Part shown: in pieces, positions 21,552-30,716 of the stretch
Position numbering within the stretch: the first letter of the stretch is position 1
Layout of the letters: each line of letters starts with the position of its first letter
NCBI GenBank assembly: GCA_025929535.1
Contig: JAICLZ010000047.1
Location: forward strand, 1-33,498
Source of the DNA: Gemmatimonadaceae bacterium
Lineage (GTDB): Bacteria; Gemmatimonadota; Gemmatimonadetes; Gemmatimonadales; Gemmatimonadaceae
Reading direction: 5' to 3'
Length of the DNA stretch: 33,498 nt
Program-made: the position numbers and the translations under genes
Notes under the pieces: generated by a model
What the model saw: the letters and a program-made list of their open reading frames with translations, nothing else
Databases searched by the model: none
Told to the model about the DNA's origin: nothing

Positions 21552-24503
21552 TCACTCCTTCGTTTCGAGCCAGTTGCTGCCGATTCCGAGATCGACGACG
21601 AGCGGCACCGAAAGCTGGGCAGCCCGTTGCATTTCCTGCTTGACGAGTGACGAGACGTAGTCCAGCTCCTCTGGCGGCGCCTCGAACACGAGCTCGTCGT
21701 GCACCTGCAGCAGCATCCGCGAGGCTACTCTCTCACGTGCGAAGAGCGCGTGGATGCGGATCATCGCGATCTTGATGAGATCCGCGGCGGATCCCTGAAT
21801 CGGTGAGTTCGTGGCAGTACGCTCGCCGAACGCACGCACGTTGAAATTGCGATCGCGGAGCTCCGGGATGTACCGCCGACGTCCGAAGATGGTCTGCACG
21901 TATCCGTGCTCGCGTGCAAATGCCACCATCGAATCGAGATAGGCGCGAATTCCCTGGAATCGCACGAAGTACTCATCGATGAAGCGCCGCGCATCCGCGT
22001 GATCGATGCGGAGCTGCCTCGATAGTGCATTCGCTCCCTGCCCATAGATCGTCGCGAAGTTGATCGTCTTCGCACGAGCGCGCATCTCCGATGTGACGTC
22101 AGGCAGCGGGACGTCGAAAATGATGGAAGCGGTCTGCCGATGAATGTCTCCGCCCGCACGGAACGCGGTCACGAATGCCGGATCCGCGGAGAGATGCGCG
22201 AGCAGCCGGAGCTCGATTTGCGAGTAGTCGGCTGAAAGAAGCGACCATCCCTCGCGAGGCACGAAGCCCCGCCGAATGTCGCGACCCAGCTCGCGGCGGA
22301 TCGGAATGTTCTGGAGATTGGGATCGCTCGAGGAGAGACGTCCCGTCGTCGCGACGGTCTGGTTGAACGATGTGTGAATGCGTTGCGTGTGCGGGTGTAC
22401 GAGTGCCGGAAGCGCATCCAGGTAGGTGTTCTCCAGCTTCGAGAGCTCGCGATACTCCATGAGCTGCCCGGGCAGCTCGTGCCCCATGTCTGCGAGCTCC
22501 TGCAATACGCTCGCATCGGTGGACGGTCCCGTGGCGGTGCGTTTGAGCATAGGCAGTTGCAGGCGCTCGAACAGTATCTGGCGAAGTTGGAGATTGGAGT
22601 TGATGTTGAACTCCGTTCCCGCCGACGCGTAGATCTCCTGTTCCACGCGCTGTCGTTCGCGGGCGAAGCGCTCCTTGAGAGAGGCAAACCATTCGCGATT
22701 GATTGCGATTCCTGCCCACTCCATGTCCGCCAGCACATCGATCAGTGGTATTTCGATGTCGTTGAACAGCGGAAGCAATTCGTACGTCTCGAGCTGCGGC
22801 TCGAACACTGCCCGGAGCTGCAGAGTCATGTCTGCGTCTTCGCATGAATAGTCTCGCGCAGCTTCGATCGGACATTCATCGAAGGGTATCGAGCCCTTTC
22901 CCTTTCCGCACAGATCCTCGTACGAGGTCATCGTGTGCTCGAGGAATTCGAGCGCGAGCACGTCGAGTCCGTGCGAGCGGCGGCCGGGGTCGAGCACGTA
23001 GCTCGCGATCATGGTATCGAACTCCAACCCGCGAAGGGTGATCCCCGCGCGACGCAGCGCGAGTAGATCGTACTTTGCATTCTGCCCCGTCTTTCGCACC
23101 GCCGCATCCTCGAGCATCGCGCGGAGTGGTGCCATCTCCTCCGACATGAGCGCTGGAAGATTCTTTACCGCATGCACTCGCTCGTCCAGCATTCGCGCAG
23201 CGATTCCGGAAGGCTCGCTCGCGGTGGAGGCCTTCTTCCGGGCACTTTTTTTCTTCGGCTCGGACGGCTCGTCGCCACCGCGCGTCAGCCCTCGATCTTC
23301 CGGAGCGTCGGTCGGAGAGCGGTCGCCCGACACATCGGTGGTGAGCAGCTCGCCCTGCTCGCTCTGACGCTCGCGATGCATGAGTGGCAGATAGTACGCC
23401 TCTCCCGGTGCGACCCCGATCGAGATGGATACGAGTGTCGATCGGAGCGGGTCGACGATCTGGGGGCTGCCAGGATCGATCACCGTTTCCGTATCGACGG
23501 CGATGTAGGGCACGGCGCGGACGCGCTGAAGCATGAGATCGAGCGCCTTCATCGTGTCGACCGTGACGTAGTTCGTCACGCGCGCTGTAACGGGCGCGCT
23601 GACGGCGTGATCTTTCGCGAGCGCATGAAACTCGAGCTCCACGAACAGATCGCGCAGCCGGGCATGATTGGGCTCGGCCAGCGCGAGCGTCTCGAGCTCG
23701 AGAGGCATGGCGAGGTCCTCACGAATCGTCACGAGACTCTTCGAGAGGCGTGCTTCCGCTTCGTGCGTGAGCAGCGCTTCGCGTGGACGCTTCTTCGTGA
23801 TCTCATTGACGTGCTCGAGAATGTTCTCGAGCGATCCATACGTGGACACGAGCTCGCACGCAGTCTTGTCGCCGATGCCTTTGACTCCCGGAACATTATC
23901 TGATGAGTCGCCGACCATCGCGAGATAGTCCGTCACATGATGCGGTGGGACGCCAAGGCGCTCGTTGGCGTTCTCCATTCCGACCCACTGTTCGTCCACG
24001 CTCGCGGGTCCGCCGCGACCCGGATTGAGAAGCCACACTCCCGGACGCACGAGCTGATAGAAATCCTTGTCGCCGGAGACGATGACGACGTTGACACCCG
24101 CATCCACTCCCTGCCGGGCGAGCGTGCCGATCACGTCGTCGGCTTCGTAGCCGTCGAGGGCGAGTACGCGAACATTGAAAGCGTGCAACAGCTCCGCGAT
24201 GCGCTCCATGCCGCGATCGAAATCGGCCTGGAGCTCTTCGCCCAACTTCTCACGTGTAGCCTTGTAGGCGGGATATTGCTCGTGACGAAACGAGAGCCCG
24301 GAGTCATGAACCCAGGCCACGTAGTCGGGACGATGGGTGTCGATGAGCCGCTGGAGAAAGTTTACCACACCCCACGCTGCCGACGTATTTTCGCCGCGGC
24401 TGGTGGTGAGAGGGCGTGAGATCAGCGCAAAGAACGCGCGGTAGATCAGCGCGTAGCCATCGACGAGAAAGAGGCGGGGCGAGGTCGGAAGGCGGGGCTC
24501 CAT
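21552..24503 (-). CDS. polA: DNA polymerase I PolA
   Basis: 983 residues. A 5'-nuclease domain (about 1-290, beginning PRLFLVDGYALIYRAFFA, with EADDVIGTLA and DNVPGVKGIG) is followed by a 3'-5' exonuclease (about 320-590) whose acidic motifs are intact (VDTET, GQNAKYDLLAL with FDTMIASY, and YSCEDADMT), so proofreading is likely. The polymerase domain has motif A DYSQIELRLLAHL (about 756), motif B AKTINFATIYGQGANALS and motif C QVHDELVFE (about 930). A charged insertion near residues 385-430 (SEPKKKSARKKAS) interrupts the exonuclease domain. ATG 24503 is preferred because GGTGAG precedes it; ATG 24524 is also in frame. The gene is 51 bp downstream of csp. Confidence 0.96.
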   Translation of the reverse strand: MEPRLPTSPRLFLVDGYALIYRAFFALISRPLTTSRGENTSAAWGVVNFLQRLIDTHRPDYVAWVHDSGLSFRHEQYPAYKATREKLGEELQADFDRGMERIAELLHAFNVRVLALDGYEADDVIGTLARQGVDAGVNVVIVSGDKDFYQLVRPGVWLLNPGRGGPASVDEQWVGMENANERLGVPPHHVTDYLAMVGDSSDNVPGVKGIGDKTACELVSTYGSLENILEHVNEITKKRPREALLTHEAEARLSKSLVTIREDLAMPLELETLALAEPNHARLRDLFVELEFHALAKDHAVSAPVTARVTNYVTVDTMKALDLMLQRVRAVPYIAVDTETVIDPGSPQIVDPLRSTLVSISIGVAPGEAYYLPLMHRERQSEQGELLTTDVSGDRSPTDAPEDRGLTRGGDEPSEPKKKSARKKASTASEPSGIAARMLDERVHAVKNLPALMSEEMAPLRAMLEDAAVRKTGQNAKYDLLALRRAGITLRGLEFDTMIASYVLDPGRRSHGLDVLALEFLEHTMTSYEDLCGKGKGSIPFDECPIEAARDYSCEDADMTLQLRAVFEPQLETYELLPLFNDIEIPLIDVLADMEWAGIAINREWFASLKERFARERQRVEQEIYASAGTEFNINSNLQLRQILFERLQLPMLKRTATGPSTDASVLQELADMGHELPGQLMEYRELSKLENTYLDALPALVHPHTQRIHTSFNQTVATTGRLSSSDPNLQNIPIRRELGRDIRRGFVPREGWSLLSADYSQIELRLLAHLSADPAFVTAFRAGGDIHRQTASIIFDVPLPDVTSEMRARAKTINFATIYGQGANALSRQLRIDHADARRFIDEYFVRFQGIRAYLDSMVAFAREHGYVQTIFGRRRYIPELRDRNFNVRAFGERTATNSPIQGSAADLIKIAMIRIHALFARERVASRMLLQVHDELVFEAPPEELDYVSSLVKQEMQRAAQLSVPLVVDLGIGSNWLETKE

Positions 24504-24554
24504 GAATGAAAGCTCACCCCGCATTCCGGCGAATGCCAGCCCGCGAGCTACAGC

Positions 24555-24755
24555 TTACACGCGCTGAACGTTCGTCGCGTGTAGCCCCTTTGCCCCAGTC
24601 TGGATTTCGAATTCCACTTCCTGTCCCTCGGCGAGCGTCTTGAAGCCGTCCATCGTGATCGATGAGAAATGCACGAACACATCCTCGCCGCCTTCCTGCT
24701 CGATGAAGCCGAATCCCTTGGCATCATTGAACCACTTCACCTTTCCCTTGGCCAT
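24555..24755 (-). CDS. csp: Cold-shock domain protein
   Basis: 66 residues, normal for CspA-type proteins. The single OB-fold domain carries RNP1 KGFGFIEQE and RNP2 DVFVHFSSI, with [16 protein letters not shown] at the start. It binds single-stranded nucleic acid as an RNA chaperone. The start ATG 24755 has GGGAG upstream; the in-frame ATG at 24773 ([10 protein letters not shown]) is less likely. A strong promoter lies at 24831-24859 and gives a leader of about 70 nt with two hairpins. polA follows on the same strand without an obvious terminator, so csp may drive it. Confidence 0.97.
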   Translation of the reverse strand: MAKGKVKWFNDAKGFGFIEQEGGEDVFVHFSSITMDGFKTLAEGQEVEFEIQTGAKGLHATNVQRV

Positions 24756-24781
24756 CGCCCGTCTCCCGCACATGGATCGTC

Positions 24782-24822
24782 TCCCTCCACCGCAAAAGGG
24801 AGGGACAAGCCGAGGAGGGCTT
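24782..24822 (-). promoter_or_regulatory. Structured 5' leader of the cold-shock gene
   Basis: In the predicted leader two hairpins are visible: aagcc-gaggag-ggctt (24807-24822), practically at the transcript's 5' end, and a perfect 7-bp stem tccctcc/ggaggga with a 10-base loop (24782-24805). Cold-shock mRNAs often have structured leaders affecting stability and translation. Confidence 0.55.
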
Positions 24823-24830
24823 GCGCGGCT

Positions 24831-24859
24831 TATATAGGAGCGAAGTGATTTTTTGTCAA
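24831..24859 (-). promoter_or_regulatory. Sigma-70 promoter of the cold-shock gene
   Basis: On the minus strand a perfect -35 TTGACA (24854-24859) and a -10 TATATA (24831-24836) are separated by 17 bases. The predicted start is near 24824. This is the best housekeeping promoter seen in the window. Confidence 0.9.
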
Positions 24860-24916
24860 GATGAAGCAACGCAGATCGCATTCTGCCGCGTGCGTACGAT
24901 GCTGGACGCCGGATGT

Positions 24917-26308
24917 CTATTGCCCTTGCAGGCGACGTACGACTTTCTCGAAATCCGATTGGCTCGATGCGGAAAGCCGCAGATGACCAACACCCTGATT
25001 CTGGAAAATGAGACGGAGATTGTACTGTGTGTATACCCAGATCTCCGCCCGGCTACGTGAAGTGGATGCACTTCCCATCGGCTGTCCGGCTTGATCCGGC
25101 TCACCGAGTGTGACATAGACTTTGCCGCGGTCAGTGAGCCAACCTGGGAGCCCTTCCTCGTGATACCGCGAGTTCGCTGTCGCGATTCGCTTGAAGTAAT
25201 CGCGGAGAGCCTCGTTGTCCGGAGTCGCCGGGTTTGGGTCCGTTTGCTTCCAGAACAGCGCCCATGCTGCGGCTCGCTGCTCAGGTGGAGTATCCCGCAA
25301 TGTCTGTATCCGCTGCGGTGATACGAAGTACCGAAGATAGCTCAGCAGATCATCGAAGCTCGTGATGCCGAACTCGTCACCGAAGCTCAGAAACAACGGT
25401 GCTTGTACGGTGTCTGCCGTGCCGGCGAGCGAGGTGACGACGGTAACGGGCCCTACTCCGATACTCTGAACGGGGAAGTCGAGCAGCGCTGACGAAAGCT
25501 CTCCCTGGCGCACGAGATTCACCGTATCGCGCAGAATGACCACGTGTGCATCGTTGAGCACCGCGACATTCACCTTTGCACTTGCCGGCAACCCATATCC
25601 CTCCACGTAGAGCCCTGCGAGTGTATCCCGGCCAAGCACGATGATCGATCTGGGATTCGCAATCAGAACCGGCACCGTATCCAGCCTGACCCGCGGCTTC
25701 ACCTCGTAGATGCTGATCGGAGTGGATAGAGTGCGCTCGCCAAAGCGCGGAACGTTGATCGCCATCTGCTGCACATTTCCATTTCCACTGTTCTCATCAC
25801 GAACGGAAACCGAGATCGAGTAGGCGCCTGGTGGAACGGAGACAAACTGCTGGAAAATCACGCTCTCATCTTCGCGCTGTGTTTCATGAAACGATGCGAC
25901 ACGAATGATCTTGTGCGCATCGAAGTGTCGGACGGTCGTCGCTCCCTGCGTGACATCGATCGTCACCACGTAGCTCGCGCGCTGGCCGCCGTTTTCGCCC
26001 GAAAACGTCAGTGCTCGATTGGCAAAGGAGAGAGTAACGAGCGCCAGAGTGCTGTCCGGAGTGCGCCCAGCGAGATAGCGGAGCTGCCCCACGAATGGGA
26101 ACGATCCGCTCTGCGCGAGCATTCCGAGTTGGCGGTAGAAGCCGGAGGGGTCCGCCGCAGTGCCGACGTTCGCCGGAAACGGTGAGCCCTTCCCGCCACG
26201 CGTGCTGGCACTGCTGCCGCTGTGCGTTCGCGGTGAGCAGCCAAGGACCACGAGCCCCGAAAGTCCGACTAGCCAGGCGCGCGATGGACCACGAAGTGAT
26301 GCCGCCAT
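24917..26308 (-). CDS. GWxTD-domain lipoprotein
   Basis: 463 residues from ATG 26308, with AGAGGA immediately upstream; the longer frame to 26440 is not needed. The signal peptide ends in the lipobox VLGC (Cys24), so it is a lipoprotein facing the periplasm or surface. The central part is beta-rich, with domain-like pieces such as [19 protein letters not shown]. The C-terminal GWxTD domain is visible as [19 protein letters not shown], followed by EIWVY and [13 protein letters not shown]. This domain occurs in Acidobacteriota, Gemmatimonadota and relatives, and its molecular role is unknown. It is divergent from the Ser/Thr kinase gene, with about 100 bp between them. Base composition is less GC-rich than in polA. 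Confidence 0.9.
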   Translation of the reverse strand: MAASLRGPSRAWLVGLSGLVVLGCSPRTHSGSSASTRGGKGSPFPANVGTAADPSGFYRQLGMLAQSGSFPFVGQLRYLAGRTPDSTLALVTLSFANRALTFSGENGGQRASYVVTIDVTQGATTVRHFDAHKIIRVASFHETQREDESVIFQQFVSVPPGAYSISVSVRDENSGNGNVQQMAINVPRFGERTLSTPISIYEVKPRVRLDTVPVLIANPRSIIVLGRDTLAGLYVEGYGLPASAKVNVAVLNDAHVVILRDTVNLVRQGELSSALLDFPVQSIGVGPVTVVTSLAGTADTVQAPLFLSFGDEFGITSFDDLLSYLRYFVSPQRIQTLRDTPPEQRAAAWALFWKQTDPNPATPDNEALRDYFKRIATANSRYHEEGLPGWLTDRGKVYVTLGEPDQAGQPMGSASTSRSRAEIWVYTQYNLRLIFQNQGVGHLRLSASSQSDFEKVVRRLQGQ

Positions 26309-26409
26309 ATGTCCTCTTACTCTGATCGGTGGTGTGAATCGACGGTGAATACCGACGCCCGCGAGATCGTTCGCTTGCTCCCTACGAGTAGTACGATTAG
26401 TTTCGGCCC

Positions 26410-27330
26410 GTGAGCCGAGAAAATCTTGCCGGTACGACACTCGCCGGATACACGCTGCAGGATATGGTTGGTGAAGGTGGAACGGCAGTGGTCTATCGTG
26501 CCGAGCACCGGACCCATGGCATCGTTGCCGTCAAAGTCCTGAAAGAGAAGCTGCGAGCGGACAAGACCGCAGTTGCACGATTTCTCCGGGAAGCAACATA
26601 CGGTACTCGAGTCTCGCATCCCAACGTCGTGCGAACGATTGAAGTCGGTGAAGCCGGGCCAGGTGTACACTATCTCGCGATCGAGTGGGCACTCGGTGAT
26701 CTTCTAGAAAAATACGCGAAGCAGCACGCACCGCTGCCGCCCGAGGAAGTAGGCGAAATCATCGGGCAGATTGCCGATGCGGTCTATGCTGTCCACGCCG
26801 CCGGGATAATTCATCGAGATCTGAAGCCCGACAACATCATGTATGACCCCGTTTCCCGTAAGGCGAAGCTCCTGGACTTCGGAATCGCTGCACAATCGGA
26901 TCAGGCTCCCGAAGAACGACTTACGCGCGCAGGGTTCTTTGTCGGCACCCTGATGTACGTCGCGCCTGAAGCGCTGTCGGGGCAGCTCGTTACGTCAGCC
27001 GCCGATCAGTACAGCCTTGCAACGATTGCCTACTACCTGCTCTCTGGCTGTCTTCCCTACGTCGGAAAGTCACAGCGAGAAATGTTCTCTCAGCTTCTGT
27101 CGCAGCCACCGATTCCACTCAATAGTGCCCGAAAAGGCTGTTCGGTGCCGGTATCGGTCGAAGCGGTGATCATGAAGGCACTCTCGCGGAATCCGTCGGA
27201 CCGGTACCCGGATGTCGTCTCCTTCGCCACTTCACTCCGGAGTGCCATCGACACGCGGGTATCCGAGGCCGGTCGTGGCTCCCTGTTCTCGCGAATGAAG
27301 TCGCTCATCAAGCGGAACGATCCCAACTGA
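26410..27330 (+). CDS. Cytoplasmic Ser/Thr protein kinase (PknB-like catalytic domain only)
   Basis: 306 residues from GTG 26410. The complete Hanks-type kinase domain shows the G-loop GEGGTAVVY (21-29), VAVKVL with Lys42, the catalytic loop HRDLKPDN (135-142), DFGIA (156-160), a short activation segment and APEAL (185-189). The C-terminal tail of about 35 residues is basic (KSLIKRNDPN) and has no membrane helix or sensor repeats, so the protein is presumably soluble. The substrate is unknown; the divergent GWxTD lipoprotein and the convergent histidine kinase are neighbours only. The stop directly abuts the histidine kinase stop with no intergenic base. The GTG start is supported by the conserved LAGYTL preceding the G-loop. 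Confidence 0.93.
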   Translation: MSRENLAGTTLAGYTLQDMVGEGGTAVVYRAEHRTHGIVAVKVLKEKLRADKTAVARFLREATYGTRVSHPNVVRTIEVGEAGPGVHYLAIEWALGDLLEKYAKQHAPLPPEEVGEIIGQIADAVYAVHAAGIIHRDLKPDNIMYDPVSRKAKLLDFGIAAQSDQAPEERLTRAGFFVGTLMYVAPEALSGQLVTSAADQYSLATIAYYLLSGCLPYVGKSQREMFSQLLSQPPIPLNSARKGCSVPVSVEAVIMKALSRNPSDRYPDVVSFATSLRSAIDTRVSEAGRGSLFSRMKSLIKRNDPN

Positions 27331-29067
27331 TCACAAGCGTGTCGGCGGCTCCAGAACAGAATCCTGAAGTGGAGCCTTCCCAACCTTCCCGGCGCTGAAT
27401 ACACCGGAGCTCTTCGGTTGTCCCATCACCGGGATCCACACGGTAAAAGTCGATCCTTTTCCTGGCTCGCTCGTAACCGTGAGCTCGCCACCCAGCAATC
27501 GCGCGAGTCTTCGAGAGATCGGGAGGCCCAAGCCGGTCCCTCGTTGCATCGAATCGGTGCGAGGACCTGCATTGACTTGCTCGAATTCTTCGAAGATTCG
27601 CTGCTGATCATTCTTCGCAATCCCCACACCTGTGTCCGCTACATCCAGGGCAATCCAGGTGCCCGACCGCGGCACTTCCTTGCTCGTGGCTGGTGTTTCG
27701 ACCGACACGGCACTGTAAGTCATGTCGATGACGCGCGCACGGATGGCGATACCACCCCGCGGCGTGAACTTGAGGGCATTCCCCAGAAGGTTCAGAACGA
27801 TCTGCCGCAGATGCATTGGGTCGGTACGTATCCGCGGCAACGACGAGCCAATGGAGATCGATAACGCCAAGCCGTGTTCTGCACGCAGAGCTTCGATCTC
27901 ACTGGTGAGATCAAGAATGAACGGCTTGAGATCGATCACTTCCCATTGGACGTCCAGTCGACCAGCGGCCATCTTTGCGAGATCGAGAATCTGATCAACC
28001 AGTTGCCGCAAATGACTCGCGGACGATGCGATACGTTCGACGGGTCCAGCTTGTCGCGAGTTCAGCTCGCCGTAAACTCCATCGCGCAACAGCTCGACGA
28101 AACCCACGATGGCATTGAGCGGTGTCCGCAGCTCGTGTGATACATTCGCCAGAAATTCGCTCTTCACGCGATTCGCTCGAAGCAGCTCGCTCGAGAGCCG
28201 TTCGAGCTCTGCGCTTCGATCAGCAAGTCGGAGTCCTTGCCTTCGCTCGTGGAGCAGTCCGATCAGGAGCGTTCCGAGTGTTGCCAGTCCAACACTCCAT
28301 AGCAGGAAACGGATACTCTCGTCCGTTGATTGCTGCACCGCGATGAGCCGCCACGAACCTGTACCTGGAATACGAATCGTCGCCGACGCGGAATCGGCAG
28401 GAAAACCGCTCGGTATTACGGCACCGGTAGCAACACTCATCGTATCTGATGCAGCGAGGATGGTCACTCGCCCGTGAAGCGTTGGTTCCTGTCGTTGGAC
28501 GAACTGCAGAATGCTGTTGCTGGTGAGCGTACCGCCTGCAAAACCAATGAAGCGATCACCGACAAATAGCGGCTGGATCAGGAGAAGACCTCTCTCACCG
28601 CTGTTCAAGAGCCCGATCGATGATATTTGCGTGAGCTTCGTAGTGCGCGCACGATGAATCGCATTCCTGAACGGCTCGGCACTTACCGTATCCACACGCG
28701 TGCCGGTTGGCAGCGGCAGCCCTTTGGACCCCAATAGCGTCTGCAGCTGAATGCGGCCGGTTGAATCCGTGATCCACACGCGCCGGAATCCAGGTGCATA
28801 TTGAACCAGTGACTGCAGCAATGATTCGAACTGCTCTTGCGTAACTACTCGATTGGAATCGAGATACAGCCCGCGCACGGATTGTAGTGCTTGTGCGTGC
28901 ACTACCAGAAATCCTTCCACACGTGTTGCTACTTCAACAGCATGTATCTGCACGCGCGATCGATTCGAGTTCGCCAGGGCTCGATCAATTGCGAAGATGC
29001 CACCCAGTGCGAAGAGCAATGACACCGCCAATGCGATTGATGAAGGCCGGAGCCTCGAAATTGGCAT
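27331..29067 (-). CDS. Membrane sensor histidine kinase (extracytoplasmic sensor, HisKA + HATPase)
   Basis: 578 residues. A first membrane helix (about 10-28) and a second (about 255-275) flank a periplasmic sensor domain of some 225 residues. The pattern LVQYAPGFRRVWITDSTGRIQLQT followed by PLFVGDRFIGFAGG suggests a CHASE-like sensor. The cytoplasmic part has the H box SEFLANVSHELRTPLNAIVGF (phosphoacceptor His near residue 311), the N box LLGNALKFTP, the G1 box DVADTGVGI, an F box and the G2 box GTGLGLPISRRL. It has no fused receiver. It lacks a partner response regulator in the window; the AraC-type gene nearby has a receiver-like fold but no phosphoacceptor. It converges on the Ser/Thr kinase and diverges from pyrE. 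Confidence 0.92.
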   Translation of the reverse strand: MPISRLRPSSIALAVSLLFALGGIFAIDRALANSNRSRVQIHAVEVATRVEGFLVVHAQALQSVRGLYLDSNRVVTQEQFESLLQSLVQYAPGFRRVWITDSTGRIQLQTLLGSKGLPLPTGTRVDTVSAEPFRNAIHRARTTKLTQISSIGLLNSGERGLLLIQPLFVGDRFIGFAGGTLTSNSILQFVQRQEPTLHGRVTILAASDTMSVATGAVIPSGFPADSASATIRIPGTGSWRLIAVQQSTDESIRFLLWSVGLATLGTLLIGLLHERRQGLRLADRSAELERLSSELLRANRVKSEFLANVSHELRTPLNAIVGFVELLRDGVYGELNSRQAGPVERIASSASHLRQLVDQILDLAKMAAGRLDVQWEVIDLKPFILDLTSEIEALRAEHGLALSISIGSSLPRIRTDPMHLRQIVLNLLGNALKFTPRGGIAIRARVIDMTYSAVSVETPATSKEVPRSGTWIALDVADTGVGIAKNDQQRIFEEFEQVNAGPRTDSMQRGTGLGLPISRRLARLLGGELTVTSEPGKGSTFTVWIPVMGQPKSSGVFSAGKVGKAPLQDSVLEPPTRL

Positions 29068-29140
29068 CAGCTGGACACGAGACGACGTTGATATACGGTT
29101 CCGAGAAAGGCCGAGCTTATTCTCTCAAACCTGAACCGAA

Positions 29141-29707
29141 ATGACGGAGCTGACGCAGTACAAACGGCTGGTTCGATTACTCGCAACACGATCAGCGCGA
29201 CGGGGCCGATTCACGCTTGCCTCAGGTAGACAATCCACACTCTACATCGACGCGCGATTGACGACAATGAGTCCAGAGGGTCTAGTCCTCATCGGAGCGC
29301 TTGGCCTTGCACGCATCCGTGACCATTGGGCGATCGATTCAGTCGGCGGCTTGACGCTCGGGGCAGATCCAATCTCATTCGCGATTAGTTATGCGAGTGC
29401 ACAGAGCAAGACACCCATACGGGCATTCACCGTCCGGAAGGAAACAAAGGCACACGGTACGGGAAAGTTGATTGAAGGACCGTTTCAACCAGGTGACCGC
29501 ACGGTAGTAGTTGAGGATGTGATCACTACCGGAAGCTCGGCCCTGAAAGCAGTATCGGCCGTCAGGAGTGCTGGTGGATCCGTTGAAGGAGTGCTCGCGC
29601 TGGTGGACCGAGAGGAGGGAGGACGGGAAGCCATCGAGGCTGCTGGAGTCTCGGTCGTCTCGATGGTCACGGCCCAGGAGCTGTTACCACTGCTATCGCC
29701 CGAATAG
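29141..29707 (+). CDS. pyrE: Orotate phosphoribosyltransferase PyrE
   Basis: 188 residues. It joins orotate and PRPP to give OMP in pyrimidine synthesis. The orotate-side loop FTLASGRQSTLYIDAR, the flexible-loop motif VRKETKAHGTGKLIEG and the PRPP-binding VVVEDVITTGSSALKAV are all intact. The substrate-loop part LTLGADPIS is also conserved. The start ATG 29141 has no clear Shine-Dalgarno and may be translated from a short leader. The gene stands alone between divergent and convergent neighbours, separate from other pyr genes, as is common for pyrE. It ends 3 bp before the convergent AraC-type gene stop. Confidence 0.95.
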   Translation: MTELTQYKRLVRLLATRSARRGRFTLASGRQSTLYIDARLTTMSPEGLVLIGALGLARIRDHWAIDSVGGLTLGADPISFAISYASAQSKTPIRAFTVRKETKAHGTGKLIEGPFQPGDRTVVVEDVITTGSSALKAVSAVRSAGGSVEGVLALVDREEGGREAIEAAGVSVVSMVTAQELLPLLSPE

Positions 29708-29710
29708 CAC

Positions 29711-30604
29711 TCAACCTCGAGAATTCGACGTACCCACCAACCATCGTAAACCCTCCGTAAGAGGGCTGAACGAACGAAGAGTAGTCACATAAGGAAGAAT
29801 CAGCTCCTCACGAAATCGATGGAGCATTCCCTCACCGTCGTATCGTTGCCGAAACTCGAGCGCGGTGATTGACAGGAGCGTTCGCACATGTCTACCAAAG
29901 CTCTGCGGGGAAGAGTACTCGAGATGATTCGCAACATTCGCAACGGACAGCCCTGGGTTTTCGAAGACCCGAGCAGCGTGCGTGAGCCGAGCCATTGCGA
30001 GATACCGTTTCGGCGCAGGAAGATGGGCCCGGAAGAAACGACTCATCAGGGTACTCGGAATTACCCTCAGATCCGTTGAGAGTGTCCGGACCGTGCAGCT
30101 ACGCAATCCAGGCTGGAAGATGGTTTCGAAGAACTTCCAGCAGTCATCTGGGGCGCCCGCAAGGTCGAGAGAGAGCTGAGCAAGGGCAATCTTCTCGATA
30201 TCTCTCGTTCTGTCATGCATCAATACGTCCCGAAGCTCTTTCCAGCCGTTCGGCTGCCTGACGTCGACGAGGGCACGTACTCCCGAGTGTCCAAGTGAGA
30301 GGACAGCACGCGGTGTACCAGCCTCGAAATGTGTCAAGAGAGCAACGGCGGGAATACGCGGAAACTCACGCACGATGCGGCCGAATCCCGTTGCATCATC
30401 CTCCCCGCCACAACGAGAAACAGAGAGCAAGACCGCACTAACTCGCTGTGCACGCAGATCTCCGATGACATCATCGATCGAGTCACGATGTACTGTGCGA
30501 TAGAAGCCTTCTCCTGCTGCATCGACCCGGGATCGCTCGGCAGGCATCAGCATCGTAGCAACCGGTGTCAGTAGTCGTGATGGCGTGCGAACGAGTGGAT
30601 GCAT
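29711..30604 (-). CDS. AraC-type regulator with receiver-like N-terminal domain lacking the phosphoacceptor
   Basis: 297 residues. The C-terminal half (about 195-270) is an AraC-type double helix-turn-helix: YLAMARLTHAARVFENPGLSVANVANHLEYSS followed by SFGRHVRTLLSITALEFRQRY, read as two parts. The N-terminal part (about 30-130) looks like a receiver fold: VSAVLLSVSRCG at strand 3, IPAVALLTHFEAG at strand 4 and VRALVDVRQP at strand 5. The Asp expected at the end of strand 3 is Ser, and the Lys expected after strand 5 is absent, so phosphorylation is unlikely. The effector is unknown. The gene faces away from rnpB, whose promoter region begins just upstream, and converges on pyrE. Confidence 0.82.
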   Translation of the reverse strand: MHPLVRTPSRLLTPVATMLMPAERSRVDAAGEGFYRTVHRDSIDDVIGDLRAQRVSAVLLSVSRCGGEDDATGFGRIVREFPRIPAVALLTHFEAGTPRAVLSLGHSGVRALVDVRQPNGWKELRDVLMHDRTRDIEKIALAQLSLDLAGAPDDCWKFFETIFQPGLRSCTVRTLSTDLRVIPSTLMSRFFRAHLPAPKRYLAMARLTHAARVFENPGLSVANVANHLEYSSPQSFGRHVRTLLSITALEFRQRYDGEGMLHRFREELILPYVTTLRSFSPLTEGLRWLVGTSNSRG

Positions 30605-30699
30605 ACGAGCTCGGAGTAAAGGTGACCAGGACGCTCAGCGAAACAGGACACCAGTACATTTGAAACGAGCCGTCAGTATATCGTCAGCGCAGATTGCGC

Positions 30700-30705
30700 T
30701 ATACT
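30700..30705 (+). promoter_or_regulatory. Probable -10 element of the RNase P RNA gene
   Basis: TATACT lies 12 bases before the predicted 5' end of the RNA, which is the right distance. I found no convincing -35 element at 16-18 bases upstream. Confidence 0.5.
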
Positions 30706-30716
30706 TCTTTCCATGC

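Noticed and set aside
24521..24536. gcattc-cggc-gaatgc hairpin between csp and polA as a terminator
   Set aside because: The stem is only 6 bp with no T-run on the minus strand. It overlaps an alternative polA start codon.
26374..26402. TTGCTC-17-TAGTTT before the Ser/Thr kinase gene as a promoter
   Set aside because: The -10 matches only half of the consensus and would make the mRNA essentially leaderless. Too weak to list.
27426..29144. Small plus-strand open frames inside the histidine kinase gene
   Set aside because: Antisense shadows of a fully motif-supported kinase, with no ribosome sites.
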